This document shows positions 1 to 7,804 of a stretch of DNA of 64,000 nucleotides, in pieces (positions within the stretch are counted from its first letter, which is position 1; each line of letters starts with the position of its first letter). The DNA is from an uncultured Bacteroidales bacterium (GTDB lineage Bacteria; Bacteroidota; Bacteroidia; Bacteroidales; UBA3824): NCBI GenBank assembly GCA_937877455.1, contig CALFIU010000091.1, forward strand, positions 11,192-75,191, in the 5' to 3' direction. Made by a program: the position numbers and the translations under genes. The notes beneath the pieces were generated by a model. It saw only the letters and a program-made list of their open reading frames with translations, ran no database searches and was not told the DNA's origin.

Positions 1-906
1 AGCATCAACGCAGCCAGCTCGGGCGGAGCACTTTTGCAACAAGCTTGGTTCGACGTAAAAGCCAATAACGCATTAAGTTTCCGCGTCGGGAAATTCAAAA
101 CTCCCTACACCCACGCCTACCTAACCACCTTGGGAGAAACATTATTGCCCTGCGTGCCTACATCGTTGACATCAAGCGTGATAATGCCACACGTACTCAA
201 CGCTGTAAACCCAACAATTGGCACTGGTTTTGACCTCGGCGTAATGGCTCATGGTCTTGTTGCAAACAACAAATTCAGCTATGAAGCAGGCATTTTCAAC
301 GGTACAGGCGCAAGCGTCAACACCGCCACAAAAACTCTCAGCGACGACATCAAAGGTCTTCCATCATTGCTCTACGCAGGTCGCGTTGCATTGATGCCTC
401 TTGGCTATATGCCTTCTACACAAGGTAATCCCAACAACTTGAACGACCAAAAATTGCTCTTTGCACTTTCTGCCAATGTAAACGTTGAAAGCGAAAGTGA
501 ATCTACCAACGACAGCCGCTATGGTTTTGAGTTCGCATACATGATCGACAGACTTTACATCGCTGCCGAAGCGTACATGATGCACGTTGGATTCACCGAC
601 AGACAAAAAATTGACGACACTTTCAACTACTGGGGTTGCTATGCTCAAGTGGGATATTTTGTGGCTAATCAGTGGCAAGTGGCTGCACGTTACGACTTTA
701 TGGATCGCAATGCCACCTCCGAGGACGGCATTATAAATATGCCAGCCATTGGTTTCAATTATTTCATAAAAGACACCAACCTCAAACTCCAAGCAATGTA
801 TCAGTACATGGGACGCACAGGCCACGAAACACAGCTCGACCGCGACAACGACGACCTCGGCCTTGCAACTCATTCTGTAACAGTAATGTTGCAATATGCA
901 TTTTAA
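1..906 (+). CDS. Phosphate-selective porin O/P-type outer-membrane protein, 3' part
   Basis: Outer-membrane beta-barrel of the Porin_O_P type, a general or anion-preferring diffusion channel. The frame is open from the first base, so signal peptide and N-terminus lie upstream; the TTG at 34 is internal. Seen: amphipathic strands rich in Tyr, Phe and Trp, a FRVGKFKTPY motif as in the family, and a C-terminal VMLQYAF whose final Phe is the expected barrel-assembly signal. Downstream lie lipoprotein genes on the same strand, one with a haem motif. The substrate cannot be read from sequence; family membership is fairly secure, phosphate specificity is not. Confidence 0.8.
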   Translation, partial: SINAASSGGALLQQAWFDVKANNALSFRVGKFKTPYTHAYLTTLGETLLPCVPTSLTSSVIMPHVLNAVNPTIGTGFDLGVMAHGLVANNKFSYEAGIFNGTGASVNTATKTLSDDIKGLPSLLYAGRVALMPLGYMPSTQGNPNNLNDQKLLFALSANVNVESESESTNDSRYGFEFAYMIDRLYIAAEAYMMHVGFTDRQKIDDTFNYWGCYAQVGYFVANQWQVAARYDFMDRNATSEDGIINMPAIGFNYFIKDTNLKLQAMYQYMGRTGHETQLDRDNDDLGLATHSVTVMLQYAF

Positions 907-915
907 TGTAGAATG

Positions 916-980
916 AAAAATTAAAAATTAAAAATGAACAATTACCTTGATTGGGAAAGCATTTTTAATTTTTAATTTTT
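916..980. terminator. AT-rich 21-bp perfect inverted repeat
   Basis: Left arm 916-936 and right arm 960-980 are perfect reverse complements built from repeated AATTTTT units, with a 23-base spacer. It sits just after the porin stop and before the next start, where a bidirectional transcription stop or a dispersed palindromic repeat would fit. The low-complexity arms make a purely structural role as likely as termination. Confidence 0.5.
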
Positions 981-995
981 AACTTTTAATTATCT

Positions 996-1324
996 ATGAA
1001 AAAGATATTATCCATAATTCCATTGCTTTTGTTAGTCGCTTGCGACGATAGCGACATCCAGGAGAAATATTCTTACCTGCAAGAAGATGTCAAAACTGTA
1101 GAAGAAGTGGAAATCACAGACAATAATATAAATACAGGAGAGCAAACAATACTTGGTAGGAAATTAAAGAATCTTTACAATCAAAAGGTTTTACTCCTTA
1201 TGCCATTTTCAGAGGCCTTAATATAAGTGCAGTGGATCATTATTCCTATAAAAAACAATTAATTAACTTATATCCTAATCGTAAAAATGACATTGAAAAC
1301 TGTTTTTCTAATAATGGCTTTTAG
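996..1324 (+). pseudogene. Lipoprotein, paralogue of the 1855 gene, frameshifted
   Basis: The N-terminus is a lipoprotein signal (LLLLVAC lipobox) followed by DDSDIQEKYSYLQED, nearly the same as the start of the 1855-2589 lipoprotein (DDGDIQEKYTYQQEG), so the two are paralogues. As read, the frame stops at 1226 after 76 residues. One extra A in the A4 run at about 1183-1186 would open a plausible continuation (GFTPYAIFRGLNIS onward) to a stop at 1322-1324. The corrected product of about 109 residues lacks the C-terminal CXXCH domain of its sibling. The last 38 bases overlap the next start. Either a decaying duplicate or a one-base sequencing deletion. Confidence 0.5.
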
Positions 1325-1759
1325 CATCTTTACAGCTTGTATTCCAGAAATAGATGACAGTCCTGATTTGGAACATTCGTCTCACTGTGAAATAATAAAT
1401 TCTTGCAGCGATATGGTTTATTTTCAACAAACAATCAAAAATTGGTATTACGAAAATAACAAAAAAAATATTACAAGAAAGTCGGGATTAAATATAAAAT
1501 ACTACAAAATAACAAATATATTTTCGACCATCGTATCTATCATTTTTCCAAACAAGAGTATTTTTCAACATATGATAAAGACGATACGGTTTGGATATAT
1601 ATTAATGATAAGGTAATTATGTTTACAGGACCGATGATACACAAAATGGAATCAGAACATGATTTTTTTAATTTAAACTCATGGGATTCAATCACTCATC
1701 CTCTATCCAATGGTGAACATATTTTCCGTTTTACATTAACCGATAAAGATTTTGAGTAA
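1287..1759 (+). pseudogene. Small lipoprotein, frameshifted in an A8 tract
   Basis: Unrecognised lipoprotein: MTLKTVFLIMAFSIFTAC is a clear signal peptide with lipobox and a Cys at residue 18. The uncorrected frame ends at 1616. Adding one A to the A8 run at 1461-1468 moves it into a frame that runs to a stop at 1757-1759 and reads sensibly to the end (DKDDTVWIYINDKVIMF, then SNGEHIFRFTLTDKDFE). The corrected protein is about 157 residues, probably a small beta-rich envelope protein. It sits between two related lipoproteins, but no similarity to them is visible beyond the signal peptide. True pseudogene or base-call error cannot be separated here. Confidence 0.5.
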
Positions 1760-1854
1760 AAAATGTATTTCTAATAACGATAACTTTTTAAAAAAACATA
1801 ATCGAATTTAAGAAACCAAACACAGACATTTAAAATAATAAAATAAAGAATAAA

Positions 1855-2589
1855 ATGAGAAAAGCAATACATTTGATGCTGGTGTCTGCAATCCTCCTTG
1901 CAGCTTGCGACGATGGCGACATCCAAGAAAAATATACCTACCAACAGGAGGGCTTGAAGGTATCCATTGATGTAGAAATCAGCGGCACTGATTCTTGGCC
2001 CGAAGGCTATAGCGTAACACTTTCTGGATTTGAAAACCAGCGCAACGATAAAGACATCGCTGAATATTCTGAAATTTCAAAACAGATTATCCCCAATCCA
2101 AACGGAAAAACCCATATCACATTGGGCGGTATTCCTCAGAGTGTCAACTATTTAGAAATAGGAATATTAAATCGCATTCGTCAAAGGTATATTACCATTT
2201 GGCAACAAGAAATTAGCGATGACGATAAAAACAATCGCGACACTATTACATACGATGCCGGCACAATTAAAGCAGGTATGTATAACTACATACAAACAGA
2301 ATATTTCAACAATTCGTGCGCCAACTGCCACGGCTTGAGCGAAGGCGGAGCAGCCGCAGGATTGTATCTTACCGAAGGCAAAAGTTACGCCGCAATAGTG
2401 GGTAAACAATCTGCCAAAAACTCTACCATCAACATTGTAACTCCTAAAGACACAGCCAATAGTTCGCTCCACCGCATTCTTTGGGGAAATTTCCCAGAAG
2501 TTAAGCACAATCACACAGACAAACTCGCAATCGATGACGAAAAAGTGTTGATTGATATGTGGATAATGAACGGAGCCAAGGAAGATTAA
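1855..2589 (+). CDS. Lipoprotein with C-terminal c-type haem (CXXCH) domain
   Basis: 244 residues. Signal peptide with lipobox LLAAC, so lipidated at Cys18 or so. Residues about 25-135 form a beta-rich region of unknown family. The C-terminal third carries NNSCANCHG, a single CXXCH haem-attachment site, and ends with VLIDMWIMNGA, which resembles the closing helix of small cytochrome c domains (I..WI..GA) and could supply an axial Met. The likely role is a periplasmic or outer-membrane electron carrier or haem-binding protein. It lies downstream of the porin and of a truncated paralogue. The domain call rests on motifs only. Confidence 0.65.
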   Translation: MRKAIHLMLVSAILLAACDDGDIQEKYTYQQEGLKVSIDVEISGTDSWPEGYSVTLSGFENQRNDKDIAEYSEISKQIIPNPNGKTHITLGGIPQSVNYLEIGILNRIRQRYITIWQQEISDDDKNNRDTITYDAGTIKAGMYNYIQTEYFNNSCANCHGLSEGGAAAGLYLTEGKSYAAIVGKQSAKNSTINIVTPKDTANSSLHRILWGNFPEVKHNHTDKLAIDDEKVLIDMWIMNGAKED

Positions 2590-2599
2590 TTTTTTTTAG

Positions 2600-2640
2600 T
2601 ATTTTTGCAGCGTACAGACGCGATAATATCTCTTCTGTAC
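2600..2640 (+). promoter_or_regulatory. Promoter -7 box and leader hairpin
   Basis: TATTTTTG at 2600-2607 matches the Bacteroidetes -7 consensus TAnnTTTG and lies 55 bases before the start at 2662. Just downstream, GTACAGA (2612-2618) and TCTGTAC (2634-2640) can pair to a 7-bp hairpin in the transcript leader. No clear -33 TTTG is seen because the upstream sequence is the end of the preceding gene. Confidence 0.4.
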
Positions 2641-2661
2641 TTAAATTTATAAAAAAAATAA

Positions 2662-3786
2662 ATGATGCAATTTTTTGAATATAAAAAAGACAAATCAATA
2701 ACTAAGATTTCAAAGTTTGAAGGTAAAAACAATAACGGAGAAATACATGCTATAACAACTACTTGCAATGCCCAATTAACATTTTCTGAACAATTGGAAA
2801 ACGTTGTTAAGGCAATTGAAGATATAAAAAAACAAAACACAGATTATGTACCTGTTTTTGTAAGAATTTTGCTCTCCGATGCTGCCAATCAAGCAGAAAT
2901 AGCTGTAAAAAAAATCAAAACCATTACCGATAATGCCGCAATAGCATTTGTACAACAGCCACCTTTGCACGGAGCAAAAATTGCAGTTCTTGTTTATTTG
3001 CGTCAAAATGTTGAAGTTAAACAACTTGACAACTTTACATCAACGGTTAGTGCCAATGGATACACAAATTACTACACTGCCAATGTAGTTAGCAACATTG
3101 CCGACACTTATAACGAAACAGATTTGCAATTGTCTTACTTAGAAAAAATGCTCAACGACAACGGCCTCAACATTGCTGACAACTGCGTGCGCACATGGTT
3201 TTACGTTCAAAATATAGATGTAAACTATGCCGCCGTGGTAAAAGCTCGTAGAGAAAATTTCGATTGCAACAATCTAACAATAGACACCCATTACATCAGT
3301 AGTACAGGCATTTGCGGACGACATTCAAACAAAGATGTAACCTCAATAATGGATGCATATTGCGTTGGCGGATTGCAACCAGGTCAAATGAAATATCTCT
3401 ACGCCGCCGACCATCTCAACCGCACATCAGACTATGGCGTAACCTTTGAACGTGGCACTACTGTAGATTATAACGACAGACGACATATTTTTATTTCGGG
3501 TACAGCAAGCATCGACAACAAAGGTGATATTGTTGCCCCAGGCGACATTAAGGCACAGACACTCAGAATGATAGAAAATGTCCGTGCATTGCTTTCTGAA
3601 GGCGATGCAACTTTCAAAGACCTTGCACACATTGTTTGCTACCTTCGCGATATAGCTGACTATCAAGTAGTAACAGAGATATTCAACGAAACATTTTCGT
3701 CAGTACCATATCAAATTACACTTGCCCCAGTCTGCCGCCCTGGATGGCTAATTGAAATGGAATGTATGGCAATTATTGAAAGATAA
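2662..3786 (+). CDS. RidA-superfamily protein, chorismatase (FkbO/Hyg5/XanB2)-like
   Basis: 374 residues, no signal peptide, so cytoplasmic. The layout matches chorismatases, which hydrolyse chorismate to a dihydrodiol or hydroxybenzoate: an N-terminal part, VRTWFYVQNIDVNY and ARRENF (the R-x-W-x-Y/F...I(N/D) region), a STGICG segment, then FISGTASID...GDIKAQT and a RidA/YjgF-like end. VCRPGWLIEME near the C-terminus aligns with the segment holding the catalytic Glu in that family. Bacteroidetes members are usually annotated only as YjgF/endoribonuclease L-PSP. No neighbouring aromatic-pathway gene is present to confirm a chorismate substrate. Two adjacent ATGs make the start 2662 or 2665. 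Confidence 0.6.
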   Translation: MMQFFEYKKDKSITKISKFEGKNNNGEIHAITTTCNAQLTFSEQLENVVKAIEDIKKQNTDYVPVFVRILLSDAANQAEIAVKKIKTITDNAAIAFVQQPPLHGAKIAVLVYLRQNVEVKQLDNFTSTVSANGYTNYYTANVVSNIADTYNETDLQLSYLEKMLNDNGLNIADNCVRTWFYVQNIDVNYAAVVKARRENFDCNNLTIDTHYISSTGICGRHSNKDVTSIMDAYCVGGLQPGQMKYLYAADHLNRTSDYGVTFERGTTVDYNDRRHIFISGTASIDNKGDIVAPGDIKAQTLRMIENVRALLSEGDATFKDLAHIVCYLRDIADYQVVTEIFNETFSSVPYQITLAPVCRPGWLIEMECMAIIER

Positions 3787-3864
3787 AAGCATAAAACCAC
3801 CAAATAGCATATAAAAATTTAATTGTTAACTGCAACCGACAAAAATTGCAGAATAACAAAACAC

Positions 3865-3953
3865 TTGGAAGTGGCAATGTTGTATCCAACACTTTATTTT
3901 CAAACTCAATGAATAAGGTGATGGAAATAGCATTGCTAACTTCCAATTTTTTT
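3865..3953 (+). terminator. Imperfect hairpin followed by T7
   Basis: TTGGAAGTGGCAATG (3865-3879) pairs with CATTGCTAACTTCCAA (3931-3946), one base offset, and is followed by seven T residues. The 51-base loop is long for a simple terminator, but the position 79 bases after the stop of the RidA-like gene fits transcription termination. Confidence 0.4.
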
Positions 3954-3970
3954 AACACGAAATTTTTTTT

Positions 3971-3978
3971 TATTTTTG
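3971..3978 (+). promoter_or_regulatory. Promoter -7 box TATTTTTG
   Basis: TATTTTTG matches TAnnTTTG and lies 23 bases before the lipoprotein start at 4002, giving a very short leader. No convincing TTTG at -33. Confidence 0.4.
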
Positions 3979-4001
3979 CATAACAAAAAAATTTACAAAT
4001 C

Positions 4002-4595
4002 ATGAAAAAAACGCATCTTATACTCGCAGGAATGATTGCCCTTGCATCATGCACAGGTACCAATCAGAATTCACAACAACAGCAAACTTCTGAACAACCA
4101 GAAACTATAGAAACTACAGAAACCAAAGAACCCACAGTTTCAACAGATGAAATTAATCAAAAAATCAAAGAGTTGGTTCGCCATATTCCCGACCATGAAT
4201 TTAAGGCAGAGAACGAAAAATTTTTCACTCCAGAATTTGGTTCGATGTTGAAAGAAGCGTTTGCACTACCTCCCTTAGAAGAAGACGGAATTGACGAAGC
4301 AAGCGAATTTCTTTACTATTTCATAGAAGGCAACGGTGATTGTAAAGCATTTTGTGATGCTCAAGGCGACGTAGAAAAAGCATTATCGTTACATAAATGC
4401 GAGAATTTTAAGACAGAAATTTCAGGCGACAAAGTTTTTTCAACGTTTGACTATGTTCATGGACCAGAAGAAATTGACAATGTATCAATTGTTCTAAAAA
4501 AATCAGGTTCAGATTGGCTGATTGACGATTGGAACGACACCAAAAAAGATGTAAAAGAATATCTCGAATACTACAAAAAACAAAAAGGACAATAA
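4002..4595 (+). CDS. Hypothetical lipoprotein (DUF3828-like features)
   Basis: 197 residues. MKKTHLILAGMIALASC is a lipoprotein signal with lipobox LASC, followed by a Gln/Thr/Glu-rich linker (about 18-48) and a globular domain. The C-terminal half contains VSIVLKKSGSDWLIDDWNDTKKDVKEYLEYY, whose DWLIDDW...KEYL pattern recalls DUF3828/NTF2-like envelope proteins that end in a strand and a short helix. Function unknown. It has its own TATTTTTG promoter and a strong terminator, so it is monocistronic. Likely anchored in the periplasmic or outer membrane. Confidence 0.6.
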   Translation: MKKTHLILAGMIALASCTGTNQNSQQQQTSEQPETIETTETKEPTVSTDEINQKIKELVRHIPDHEFKAENEKFFTPEFGSMLKEAFALPPLEEDGIDEASEFLYYFIEGNGDCKAFCDAQGDVEKALSLHKCENFKTEISGDKVFSTFDYVHGPEEIDNVSIVLKKSGSDWLIDDWNDTKKDVKEYLEYYKKQKGQ

Positions 4596-4606
4596 TTTTT
4601 TTTATT

Positions 4607-4660
4607 ATCATACTTAATCCAATAACTACAAATGGATTAAGTATGATTTTTTTCTTTTTT
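4607..4660 (+). terminator. Strong intrinsic terminator
   Basis: A 14-bp perfect inverted repeat (ATCATACTTAATCC at 4607-4620, complement at 4634-4647) with a 13-base loop is followed by T7, C, T6. It ends the lipoprotein transcript and insulates it from dnaK. Confidence 0.8.
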
Positions 4661-4732
4661 GCCTATGTTGTGGCTTGAACAAAAAATCTCCTCCCCCACC
4701 CTCATATCACTCAAATATCACTCCTAAAAAAC

Positions 4733-4798
4733 TGACAACATAAACTTATTTTTACTGACACTCTGGCATAACTGACATTTTGTCATTTTATGACAAAA
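4733..4798. promoter_or_regulatory. Cluster of TGACA/TGTCA half-sites upstream of dnaK
   Basis: Five half-sites occur in 66 bases: TGACA at 4733, 4756, 4773 and 4791 and TGTCA at 4781. They form two overlapping dyads, TGACA-TTT-TGTCA (4773-4785) and TTTTGTCAT-TTT-ATGACAAAA (4778-4798; 9-bp perfect arms). It lies 140-205 bases before the dnaK start. No CIRCE element is visible. The remaining sequence up to 4938 is AT-rich leader without another recognisable element. A role as heat-shock operator is inference. Confidence 0.45.
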
Positions 4799-4938
4799 CC
4801 CACAAAATAAACACTACTATATTGATTTTCAATAATTTAAATAATTTTTTAAAATAAAAAATAAAAATCGGCATATAGATTGATTAAAGGGGAAAGTGTA
4901 AAAACAAAATAAGAATAAACAATTAAAACTTTAAAGAT

Positions 4939-6867
4939 ATGTCTAAAATTATTGGAATCGACTTAGGAACCACCAACTCATGTGTGGCAGTTTTGGAAGG
5001 TAACGAACCAGTTGTGATAGCCAACAGCGAAGGCAAACGCACAACTCCTTCAATTGTTGCATTCTTGGATAATGGCGAACGCAAAGTTGGCGATCCAGCA
5101 AAACGTCAAGCTATTACCAATCCACAAAACACAGTGTATAGTATAAAACGTTTTATGGGCGAAACATTCGATCGTGTTGCTCGTGAACGCGAACGCGTAC
5201 CATACTCGGTGGTTGCAGGTAACAATAATACCCCTTGTGTAAAAATTAACGAGCGCAATTATACCCCACAAGAAATTTCGGCAATGGTGCTTCAAAAAAT
5301 GAAGAAAACAGCCGAAGATTACCTCGGACAAGAAGTTACAGAAGCTGTTATTACAGTTCCAGCTTACTTCAACGACAGCCAACGTCAAGCAACAAAAGAA
5401 GCAGGCGAAATAGCAGGTCTTAAAGTAAGACGTATTATCAACGAACCTACTGCAGCATCTCTTGCATACGGTCTTGACAAAGGCGGCAAGGATATGAAAA
5501 TTGCAGTTTTCGACCTTGGTGGTGGTACATTCGATATTTCTATACTCGAACTCGGCGATGGTGTATTTGAAGTAAAATCTACCAACGGAGATACTCACCT
5601 CGGTGGCGACGACTTCGACCACAAAATCATCGATTGGATGGCCGACGAATTTCAGAAAAACGAAGGTGTTGACCTCCGCAAAGACGCTATGGCTCTTCAA
5701 CGTCTTAAAGAAGCTGCAGAAAAAGCAAAAATTGAGCTTTCAAGTTCTACCACAACAGAAATAAATTTGCCTTACATTATGCCTGTTAATGGCGTTCCAA
5801 AGCACTTGGTAATGACTTTGACACGTGCAAAATTTGAGCAAATTTGCGATGATCTTATCAAAGCTACCATTGAGCCATGTCGTCAAGCATTGTCAGATGC
5901 GGGTATGCAAGCTTCTGACATCAACGAAGTAATACTTGTTGGAGGTTCTTCTCGTATCCCTGCGGTACAACAGATTGTAGAACAATTCTTTGGCAAAAAA
6001 CCATCCAAAGGTGTTAATCCCGACGAAGTAGTTGCCGTAGGTGCTGCAATACAAGGCGGTGTACTCACTGGCGATGTTAAAGACGTACTTTTGCTTGACG
6101 TTACACCACTTTCACTTGGTATTGAAACAATGGGCGGTGTAATGACAAAACTCATCGAAGCCAACACAACAATACCTTGCAAAAAAGCCGAAACATTTAC
6201 AACTGCTGTAGATAACCAACCATCAGTTGAAATTCATGTACTTCAAGGCGAGCGTTCAATGGCAAAAGACAACAAAACACTTGGAAAATTCCACCTCGAT
6301 GGTTTGCCACCAGCCCCACGTAACGTTCCTCAAATAGAAGTAACATTCGACATAGATGCAAACGGTATTCTTAACGTTTCGGCAAAAGATAAAGCTACTG
6401 GCAAAGTTCAAAACATAAGAATTGAAGCTTCGTCAGGATTGAGCCAACAAGAAATAGACCGCATGAGAAATGAAGCCAAAGCCAACGAAGAAGCAGATAA
6501 ACGCGAAAAAGAACGCATTGATAAAATAAATCAAGCAGATTCACTTATCTTCCAAACAGAGAAGGCTTTGAAAGAATATGGCGACAAAATACCTGCTGAA
6601 AAGAAAACTCCTATCGAAGAAGCTTTAAAAGAATTAAAAGAAGCTCATCAACGTCAGGATATTGCAGCTATTGATTCTGCATCAGCAAAACTCAACACTG
6701 TATTCCAAGCAGCAAGTCAAGAAATGTACAATGCAGGTGCTGGTCAACCCGGTGCTGGTGCTCAAGGCAATCCTCAACAAGGAAACCCTCAACAAGGACA
6801 ACAAAACAACAATAACAATAATAACGGCGGCGATGTAACCGATGTTGACTACGAAGAGGTAAAATAG
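4939..6867 (+). CDS. dnaK: Molecular chaperone DnaK (Hsp70)
   Basis: Cytoplasmic ATP-dependent Hsp70 that folds and disaggregates proteins with DnaJ and GrpE. 642 residues, normal length. Actin-like ATPase domain: IGIDLGTTNSCVAV at the N-terminus, AVITVPAYFNDSQRQATKEAG at about 135-155, INEPTAASLAYG and FDLGGGTFDIS at about 165-205, and EVILVGGSSRIP at about 330-345. Substrate-binding domain about 385-505, including LLLDVTPLSLGIET and the GERSMAKDN region. The tail is Gly/Gln/Asn-rich and ends DVTDVDYEEVK, close to the conserved EEVD-like end. Monocistronic here: no dnaJ or grpE adjacent, and terminators lie on both sides. Confidence 0.98.
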   Translation: MSKIIGIDLGTTNSCVAVLEGNEPVVIANSEGKRTTPSIVAFLDNGERKVGDPAKRQAITNPQNTVYSIKRFMGETFDRVARERERVPYSVVAGNNNTPCVKINERNYTPQEISAMVLQKMKKTAEDYLGQEVTEAVITVPAYFNDSQRQATKEAGEIAGLKVRRIINEPTAASLAYGLDKGGKDMKIAVFDLGGGTFDISILELGDGVFEVKSTNGDTHLGGDDFDHKIIDWMADEFQKNEGVDLRKDAMALQRLKEAAEKAKIELSSSTTTEINLPYIMPVNGVPKHLVMTLTRAKFEQICDDLIKATIEPCRQALSDAGMQASDINEVILVGGSSRIPAVQQIVEQFFGKKPSKGVNPDEVVAVGAAIQGGVLTGDVKDVLLLDVTPLSLGIETMGGVMTKLIEANTTIPCKKAETFTTAVDNQPSVEIHVLQGERSMAKDNKTLGKFHLDGLPPAPRNVPQIEVTFDIDANGILNVSAKDKATGKVQNIRIEASSGLSQQEIDRMRNEAKANEEADKREKERIDKINQADSLIFQTEKALKEYGDKIPAEKKTPIEEALKELKEAHQRQDIAAIDSASAKLNTVFQAASQEMYNAGAGQPGAGAQGNPQQGNPQQGQQNNNNNNNGGDVTDVDYEEVK

Positions 6868-6896
6868 GGTTGTTTTTGACAACTTAATAGAAAAAG

Positions 6897-6938
6897 ACGG
6901 ACAAATTGGATTTCTACAACAATTTGCCCGTTTTTTTT
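6897..6938 (+). terminator. dnaK terminator
   Basis: ACGGACAAATTG (6897-6908) pairs with CAATTTGCCCGT (one mismatch) and is followed by T8. Thirty bases after the dnaK stop. Confidence 0.75.
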
Positions 6939-6958
6939 ATAATTAACTTGAACATGGA

Positions 6959-7372
6959 TTGTCAGAAGAAGAAAAAGTAAATTTGAAGGCTGTTGGCAAT
7001 TTCATTGTACACAATCAAGACATGAATCTTGAAAAAAAATTTGCAGAGGACGACAACCCCCTACCCGACTTCAGTGTCTTTTCTGAAATCAAAGATTTCG
7101 ATTATTACGGATTAATGGGAGGAACACAACAGATAGAAGTTGAATTGAAAATATATAGAATGGACACGTATCATTATCTTGTCAATACTAAGATGTTCAT
7201 ACGAGACACTTATGGTGCTGACAAAGATGACATCAAAGGCATCGTTGATAAGAAAGTTTTAACACAAAGACTTCCTGCTTTCTACGTACTACAGAATTGT
7301 TTTGGCTGTCATCCCTTCATAACCGAGATAATCTACCAACATTCAGACATCATAAACACAGCAAACCTATGA
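6959..7372 (+). CDS. Hypothetical protein, start probably disrupted
   Basis: Unrecognised cytoplasmic protein of about 138 residues, acidic at the N-terminus, with a mid-protein VELKIYRMDTYHYLVNTK strand-rich stretch and a Cys pair NCFGCH near the end. The open frame starts at a TTG (6959) with a stop shortly upstream. An ATG at 6954 is out of frame by one; one added T at 6959-6960 would give MDLSEEEKVNLKAVGN, a far better start, so a one-base deletion is suspected. The stop overlaps the next start as ATGA (7369-7372), which argues that the two are translationally coupled and that the gene is real. Confidence 0.5.
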   Translation: MSEEEKVNLKAVGNFIVHNQDMNLEKKFAEDDNPLPDFSVFSEIKDFDYYGLMGGTQQIEVELKIYRMDTYHYLVNTKMFIRDTYGADKDDIKGIVDKKVLTQRLPAFYVLQNCFGCHPFITEIIYQHSDIINTANL

Positions 7373-7503
7373 CAACATCTACACCTCGTCCCCCGCTCAA
7401 AGAGCGTTCCCCGTGGCTTTGGGGTTGCCAAACGGTATTTCTATCGTTTGTAGCACTCTGCGTACTAATTATAATCGTGAATATCAAGATGGAAATATTG
7501 TAG
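7369..7503 (+). CDS. Small single-pass membrane protein, 44 aa
   Basis: ATG at 7369 overlaps the preceding stop (ATGA). The product has a Pro/Arg-rich N-terminus (PRPPLKERSPWLWGC) and then one hydrophobic helix (TVFLSFVALCVLIIIVNI), suggesting an N-in single-pass inner-membrane peptide. Its first 24 codons are repeated at 7542. Family and function unknown. Confidence 0.5.
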   Translation: MTTSTPRPPLKERSPWLWGCQTVFLSFVALCVLIIIVNIKMEIL

Positions 7504-7613
7504 ATAATGAAAAAAAAATCATATTTTTGTAAAAATAACCTATGACATCAAATACACCTCGTCCCCCACTCAAAGAGCGTTCCCTATGGCTTTGGGGATG
7601 CCAAACGGTATTT
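7381..7613 (+). repeat. 60-bp direct repeat, 173 bp apart
   Basis: 7381-7440 and 7554-7613 are nearly identical (a few substitutions) and encode the same PRPPLKERS(P/L)WLWGCQTVF peptide. The spacing is exactly 173 bp, so the second copy looks like a partial tandem duplication whose 3' part has diverged. Confidence 0.8.
7522..7529 (+). promoter_or_regulatory. Promoter -7 box TATTTTTG
   Basis: TATTTTTG lies only 12 bases before the ATG at 7542, so a transcript from it would be nearly leaderless for that small frame. Confidence 0.3.
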
Positions 7614-7658
7614 ATTTGTCACATATCAATGTACAATCTATTTTTATACAATCCTTGA
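7542..7658 (+). pseudogene. Truncated second copy of the small membrane protein
   Basis: 38 codons. The first 24 match the 7369 product almost residue for residue (PRPPLKERSLWLWGCQTVF); the remainder (ICHISMYNLFLYNP) has lost the hydrophobic helix. This is consistent with a duplicated and then truncated copy, although it has its own possible promoter box. Confidence 0.45.
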
Positions 7659-7750
7659 ATGTCTGAAAACTAATTTTTGTGTCGGCTTGTCATAGCTTTC
7701 GACAAAGCAAATTGTATGCACCCTACTATAAAAAGTATGCAAGTAGTGAT

Positions 7751-7782
7751 AAAAAAATGCTGCCTAATAAAATTAAGCAGCA
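7751..7782 (-). terminator. asd terminator
   Basis: On the minus strand TGCTGCTTAAT pairs with ATTAGGCAGCA (one mismatch) and is followed by T7 (A-run 7751-7757 on the plus strand). It lies 23 bases past the asd stop. Confidence 0.65.
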
Positions 7783-7804
7783 ATTTTTAATTTTCGGTAA
7801 TTTT

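Noticed and set aside
4700..4938. CIRCE heat-shock element before dnaK
   Set aside because: No TTAGCACTC-N9-GAGTGCTAA match; the only dyads are TGACA/TGTCA type.
5050..5700. 216-codon minus-strand frame inside dnaK
   Set aside because: Antisense shadow of a highly conserved gene.
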